DNA from: Lepas anatifera
Lineage: Eukaryota > Arthropoda > Thecostraca > Lepadidae
Length of the DNA: 64,000 nucleotides
NCBI GenBank assembly: GCA_034440635.1
Contig: JAOTON010001071.1
Coordinates: forward strand, 102,982 to 166,981
Direction: 5' to 3'
Both the position numbers and the translations under genes were made by a program. A model generated the notes under the pieces. That model made no database searches. It was not told where the DNA came from and saw nothing but the letters and a program-made list of their open reading frames with translations. This document shows positions 59,924-64,000 of this stretch, one piece after another (the stretch's first letter is position 1; every line of letters begins with the position of its first letter).

Positions 59924-60400
59924 CTGGCGTAATTAGTGGGTGGCCTCTTCACAGCGCTGTTGTAGGATGACCTGCCAATGGGAAGCTCTGAGTAAATAAT
60001 CCAAACCAAACAGAGCTTGTTAAGGGTTAAAAGGAAGTATAGCAGGGGCTGCATCCCTCTCGGCGACGCAGCACGGAACTGGGAAGGTCACTGGGTCTTC
60101 GCTGCCCTGTGGGTTCGGACAGGAGAGCCCAGTCTTTTTCCAGCCAGAAGGGACCAACAGACCCTGCCACCCCTCACCACAAGCCGCGTCGCAGCCGGGT
60201 CCACCACCCACTCATACAAGAGGGCCACATCTCAGAACTGGACGCCAGTCGCAGGACCACACGGGCTCATGAACTACCGACACGAGACGGTCAACCAACA
60301 GGTAAACGAGACGGTCAACCACCAGGTAAACGAGACGGTCAACCACCAGGTAAACGAGACGGTCAACCACCAGGTAAACGAGACGGTCAACCACCAGGTA

Positions 60401-60483
60401 CAGGTAAAGGAACACACTGACAAGTTGGATAATAAATATATTCAAAAATTCCTTTCCCTGTATCGTTCTGTCAAATGGATCCT
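60401..60483. mobile_element. 83-bp insert in the VNTR
   Basis: Unique sequence lies between two copies of CAACCACCAGGTA (60388-60400 and 60484-60496). This is the same word that was duplicated by the SINE in unit 14. It may be a transposed fragment with target duplication, or a foreign piece joined at the tandem repeat. Confidence 0.45.
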
Positions 60484-60517
60484 CAACCACCAGGTAAATG
60501 AGACGGTCAACCACCAG

Positions 60518-61637
60518 GTAAGTTTACGCTCGTGAAGCGGGAAAGAAACAGACACTAGAGTTGCATTAAACTAATATAATAAAAATAATGATACAGAACA
60601 AGCAGTTGTAGTCTGGCTATACTGTACATATAACAATAGGAGAAAACTACCCATCTACGACTTCTTAAAAAAGTAAAAATATATATTCTGCGAAAGAGAA
60701 ATGATTCTGCAATATACTAGTGTTGTTTTTTGCAATATACTGGTTTTGTTCTCAAACTGGGTGGTCCAATCCCAGAGGTAATACTACATGTATTCATATT
60801 TTACAGTTTCTTACAAAGTTCTGAAATTGTTTCCCAAGTTACGGCCATTTCCTACGAGCTGCAGTATTGCACCCGTAAGAGGGCAACCGATGCCAGAGTA
60901 CAATGACATCTGTGGGCAGCTGGGCTTCAATCCAGCCATTCCACATTGTGAGGCCGAGTCACAACCCACACAAGAAACTTCACAAACGGTCCCAAGCCGC
61001 AGTTCCGTTGTGTGAAGTGTAGGGAAACAACTCTCACAGCTGCATGGGATGAGGCCCGTTGGTCCAGTAGCCAACCATGGCTGCTGGTTTGCCACACTGG
61101 ATGTGTTGGACAAACCAAACATCAACGTCCCCAAGACCACAGTACTCTGGATATTGTATGCAATGAGCAACAACATCTGTCAAAGGAGAGCAGCACCTCA
61201 TCCGCGGAGACATTCCAACTGCGGACTATCGTTGACTGGCGTAATTATGTGTGCGGGCGCTTCACAGCGATGTGGCAGGATGACCTGCCGATGGGAAGCC
61301 CTGGGAAAATAATCCAAATCGACCAGAGCTTATTAAGGGGTAAAGGAAGTATGGCAGGGGCTACATCCCTCTCGGCGACGCAGCACGGAACTGGGAAGGT
61401 CACTGGGTCTTCGTCGCCCTGTGGGCCCGGACAGGGGAGTTCAGTCTCTCTCGAGCCAGAAGCGACCAACAGACCCTGCCGCCCCTCACCACAAGCCGCG
61501 TCGCAGCCGGGTCCACCGCCCAATCGGACGAAGGGCCACTATCTCAGAACTCGGCGCCAGCCGCAGGACCAAACGGATCCATGAACTACCGACATGAGAC
61601 GGTCAACCACCAGGTAAACGAGACGGTCAACCACCAG
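60518..61637 (+). pseudogene. array unit 33, class B
   Basis: An extra G in GTAGGGAAACAACTC joins the usual second frame to a 190-residue open frame (61012-61584), but in the wrong frame for the zinc ribbon. Two VNTR copies. Confidence 0.75.
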
Positions 61638-62783
61638 GTAAGTTTACGCTCGTGAAGCGGAACAGAAATAGACACCAGAGTTGCATTAAACTAATATAAT
61701 AAAAATAATGATACAGAACAAGCAGTTGTAGTCTAGCTGTACCGTACATATAACAATAAGAGAACTACCCATCTATGACTTCTTAAAAAAGGTACAAATA
61801 TATATTCTGCGAAAGAGAAATGCTTCTCCAATATACTAGTTTTTTGCAATATCCTGGTGTTGTTCCCATACTGGGTGGTCCAATCCCAGAGCTGATACCT
61901 ACATGTATACATAGTTTTCAGTTTCTTACAAAGCTCTTCTGAAATCGTTTCCCCAGTTACGGCCTTTTCCTTGGGGCGGCAGAATTGCACCCGTAAGAGG
62001 GCAACCGATGCCAGAGTACTATGAAATCTGTGGGCAGCTGGGCTTCAAACCAGCCATTCCGGATTGTGAGGCCGCGTTACGACCCACACCAGAAACTTCG
62101 CAAACGGTCCCAAGTCGCAGCTCCGCTGTGTGAAGTGTAGGAAACAACTCTCACAGCTGCATGGGATGAGGCCCGTTGGTCCAGCACCCAACCATGGCTG
62201 CTGGTTTGCCAGGCTGAAGGTGGCGGGAAAGCCCAATACAAAGGTCCCCAAGACCGCAGTACTATAGATACTGTATGCCATGAGCAACATCTCTGTCAAA
62301 GGAGCACGGCATATTGTCCGTGAAGACGTTCCAACTGCAGAGTCGACTATCGTTGACTGGCGTAATTAGTGCGTGACCTCTTCACAGCGCTCCTGCAGGA
62401 TGACCTGCCAATGGGAAGCCCTGGGGAAATAATCCAAATCGACTTAACCTTATTAACGGGCAAAAGAAAGCATAGCAGGGGCTGCGTCCCTCTCGGCGAC
62501 GCAGCACGGAACAGGGAAGGTCACTGGGTCTTTGCCGCCCTGTGGGTCCGGACAGGAGAGGTCAGTCTCTCTCGAGCCAGAAGCGACCAACAGACCCTGC
62601 CGCCCCTCACCACAAGCCACGTCGCAGCTGGGTCCACCACCCACTCGGACGAGGGGGCCTCTATCTCAGGGCTCGACGCCAGTCACAGGACCAAAGGGAC
62701 CCATGAACTACCGACACGAGACGGTCAACCACGAGGTAAACGAGACGGTCAACCACCAGGTAAACGAGACGGTCAACGACCAG
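61638..62783 (+). pseudogene. array unit 34, class B
   Basis: Body as units 10 and 29. A TAG interrupts VLWIL (ACTATAGATACTG). The catalytic part is open from 62369 to 62842. Three VNTR copies. Confidence 0.75.
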
Positions 62784-63883
62784 GTAAGTTTACGCTCGTG
62801 AAGCGGGAGAGCAATAGTCATTCCAGATGCATTAAAACATAGAATCCAAAAATAATAGAACAGAACAGGCAGTTGTAAGAGAACTACCCTACCTATGACT
62901 TCTGAAGGAAAAAGTAAACAAAATATATCCTGCTAAAAAGAAATGATTCTCCAAGATACTAGTTTGTTTTTTTGCAATATACTGGTGTTGTTCCCATACT
63001 GGGTGGTCCAATCCCAGAGCTCAAAACTACATGTATACATATTTTTCAGTTTCTTACAAAGTTCTTCTAAATTGTTTCCCAATTTACAGCCTTTTCCTTG
63101 GGGCGGCAGAATTGCACCCGTAAGTGGCCAACCGATGCCAGACTACTATTACATCTGTGGGCATCTGGGCTTCTATCCAGTCATTCCGGATTGTGAGGCC
63201 GAGTCACAACCCACAAAAGAAACTTCGCAAACGGTCCCAAGGCGCAGTTCCGCTGTTCAAAGTGTAGGAAACAACTCTCACAGCTGCATGGGATGAGGCC
63301 CGTTGGTCCAGCAGCCAACCATGGCTGCTGGTTTGCCACACTGGATGTGTTGGACCAAACCAAACACCAACGTCCCCAAGACCACAGTACTCTGGATACT
63401 GTATGCAATGAGCAACGATATCTGTCAAAGGAGAACAGCACCTCATCCGCGGAGACATTCCAACTGCGGACTATCGTTGACTGGCGTAATTATGTGTGCG
63501 GGCGCTTCACAGCGCTACTGCAGAATGACCTGCCAATGGGAAGCCCTGGGGAAAGTAATCTAAACCGACCAGACCTTATTAAGGGGTAAAAGGAAGTATA
63601 GCAGGGCTGCGTCCTCTCGGCGACGCAGCACGGAACAGGGAAGGTCACTGGGTCTTCACCGCACTGTGGGTCCGGACAGGAGAGCTCAGTCTCTTTCGAG
63701 CCAGAAGCGACCAACAGACCCTGCAGCCCCTCGCCACAAGCCACGTGGCAGCCGGGTCCACCACCCACTCCGGACGAGGGGCCGCTATCTCAGAACTGGA
63801 CGCCAGCCGCAGGACCAAACGGACCCATGAACTCCCGACACAACACGGCCAACCACCAGGTAAACGAGACGGTCAACCACCAG
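62784..63883 (+). pseudogene. array unit 35, D-like leader with B body
   Basis: The leader reads GAGCAATAGTCATTCCAGATG. The zinc-ribbon half is interrupted at SDYYYICGHLGF, and the body is B-type. Two VNTR copies, the first GACACAAC..-type. Confidence 0.75.
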
Positions 63884-64000
63884 GTAAGTTCACGCTTGTG
63901 AAGCGGGCGAGGAATAGTCATTCGAGATGCATTAAACACATACAATCAAAAATAATAGAACAGAACAGGCAGTTGTAGTCTAGCTGTACTGCACATATAA
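63884..64000 (+). pseudogene. array unit 36, class C, cut by the window end
   Basis: Only the first 117 bases of a C-type leader (GTAAGTTCACGCTTGTGAAG) are present. The array continues to the right. Confidence 0.75.

Larger units (their letters stand above)
58975..60517 (+). pseudogene. array unit 32, class A, best-preserved zinc-ribbon half
   Basis: Bases 59411-59923 form a 170-residue open frame. Here the two halves of the zinc ribbon (CGIC and CVKC) are joined in one frame, because CGACCACCCACAAAGAAC replaces the frameshifted version seen elsewhere. The frame continues through GCWFATLDVADKPNTKVPKT to IPTADYR and a stop. A second open frame, 60017-60535, carries GEPSLF, TLPPLTT and the expanded VNTR. 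This holds about seven copies, one interrupted by an 83-bp insert. Confidence 0.8.
12735..64000 (+). repeat. higher-order tandem array of Merlin-type transposase pseudogenes
   Basis: Thirty-five complete head-to-tail units and one partial unit were counted by the recurring GATGAGGCCCGTTGGTCC word (13247, 14644, 15767, 16880, 17930, 19431, 20768, 21877, then 31795 to 63293). Spacings fall near 1350, 1123, 1113 and 1050 bp after removing insertions. Each unit encodes, in pieces, one transposase: zinc-ribbon C..C pairs, GCWFATL, VDWRN, an IQIDQ..GKRKYSRG stretch, HWVFAALWVRTGEL, RRDQQTLPPL, GSTTHSDE and YRHETVNHQV. This order is that of the ISXO2-like/IS1595 transposase domain, which in animals belongs to Merlin elements. 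The third acidic residue, expected after VNHS, is absent in every unit. The array extends beyond the window. Confidence 0.85.

Noticed and set aside
12735..64000. A gene with tandem alternative exons
   Set aside because: Implied exon lengths (835 and 836 bp) are not multiples of three and nearly all units carry frameshifts.

Overview
The window looks like a repeat-rich invertebrate genome, probably an arthropod and possibly a crustacean. Evidence for this is a Penelope-like element, a Ty3/Gypsy element, a tRNA-Gly SINE, a Harbinger remnant, TTAA-flanked foldback elements, and one host-type gene of the cytosolic sulfotransferase family. Nothing points to a bacterium. The taxon is an inference only. 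Most open frames here are shadows of repeats.

Layout. 1-1595: the 3' part of a Penelope-like retroelement (minus strand, GIY-YIG endonuclease) facing a partial inverted copy of itself. 1600-4200: unique sequence, TA microsatellites, a degenerate minisatellite, a faint non-LTR reverse-transcriptase fragment and a SINE tail. 4197-8256: a 4-kb foldback structure with TTAA at both ends, dense in AGGTCA/TGACCT hexamers, with a second TTAA-flanked element (6379-7216) nested inside. 9297-9960: a 25-bp minisatellite. 10438-11462: an intronless sulfotransferase reading frame with one frameshift. 11920-12165: a broken Harbinger-type transposase fragment.

12735-64000 (running off the right edge) is the main object: 35 complete units and one partial unit, head to tail, each 1.05-1.35 kb before insertions. 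Each unit carries a decayed ISXO2/IS1595-like (Merlin-type) transposase: a zinc ribbon, then the first two acids of the DDE site. The part that should hold the third acid is absent. Units fall into four classes (A, B, C, D), told apart mainly by the sequence before the transposase. They form a higher-order ABCD repeat of about 4.65 kb (13836-18517, 38073-42714, 42715-47374), with AA and BB variants and hybrids expected from unequal exchange. Most units end in a 24-bp VNTR encoding ETVNHQVN, whose last copy runs into a splice-donor-like CAG/GTAAGT. B, C and D units also have an acceptor-like TTTTTCAG before the coding part.

Four later insertions sit in the array: a complete Ty3/Gypsy retrotransposon on the minus strand (22135-30654, 737-bp LTRs that read identical, TSD GCCCT, gag, pol and a small acidic third ORF); a tRNA-Gly-derived SINE with a 14-bp TSD (37859-38038); a probable 850-bp solo LTR with a 4-bp TSD (51045-51894); and an 83-bp insert (60401-60483). 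The genes do not form a pathway. The window is mainly a record of transposon death, tandem amplification as satellite-like DNA, and reinvasion.
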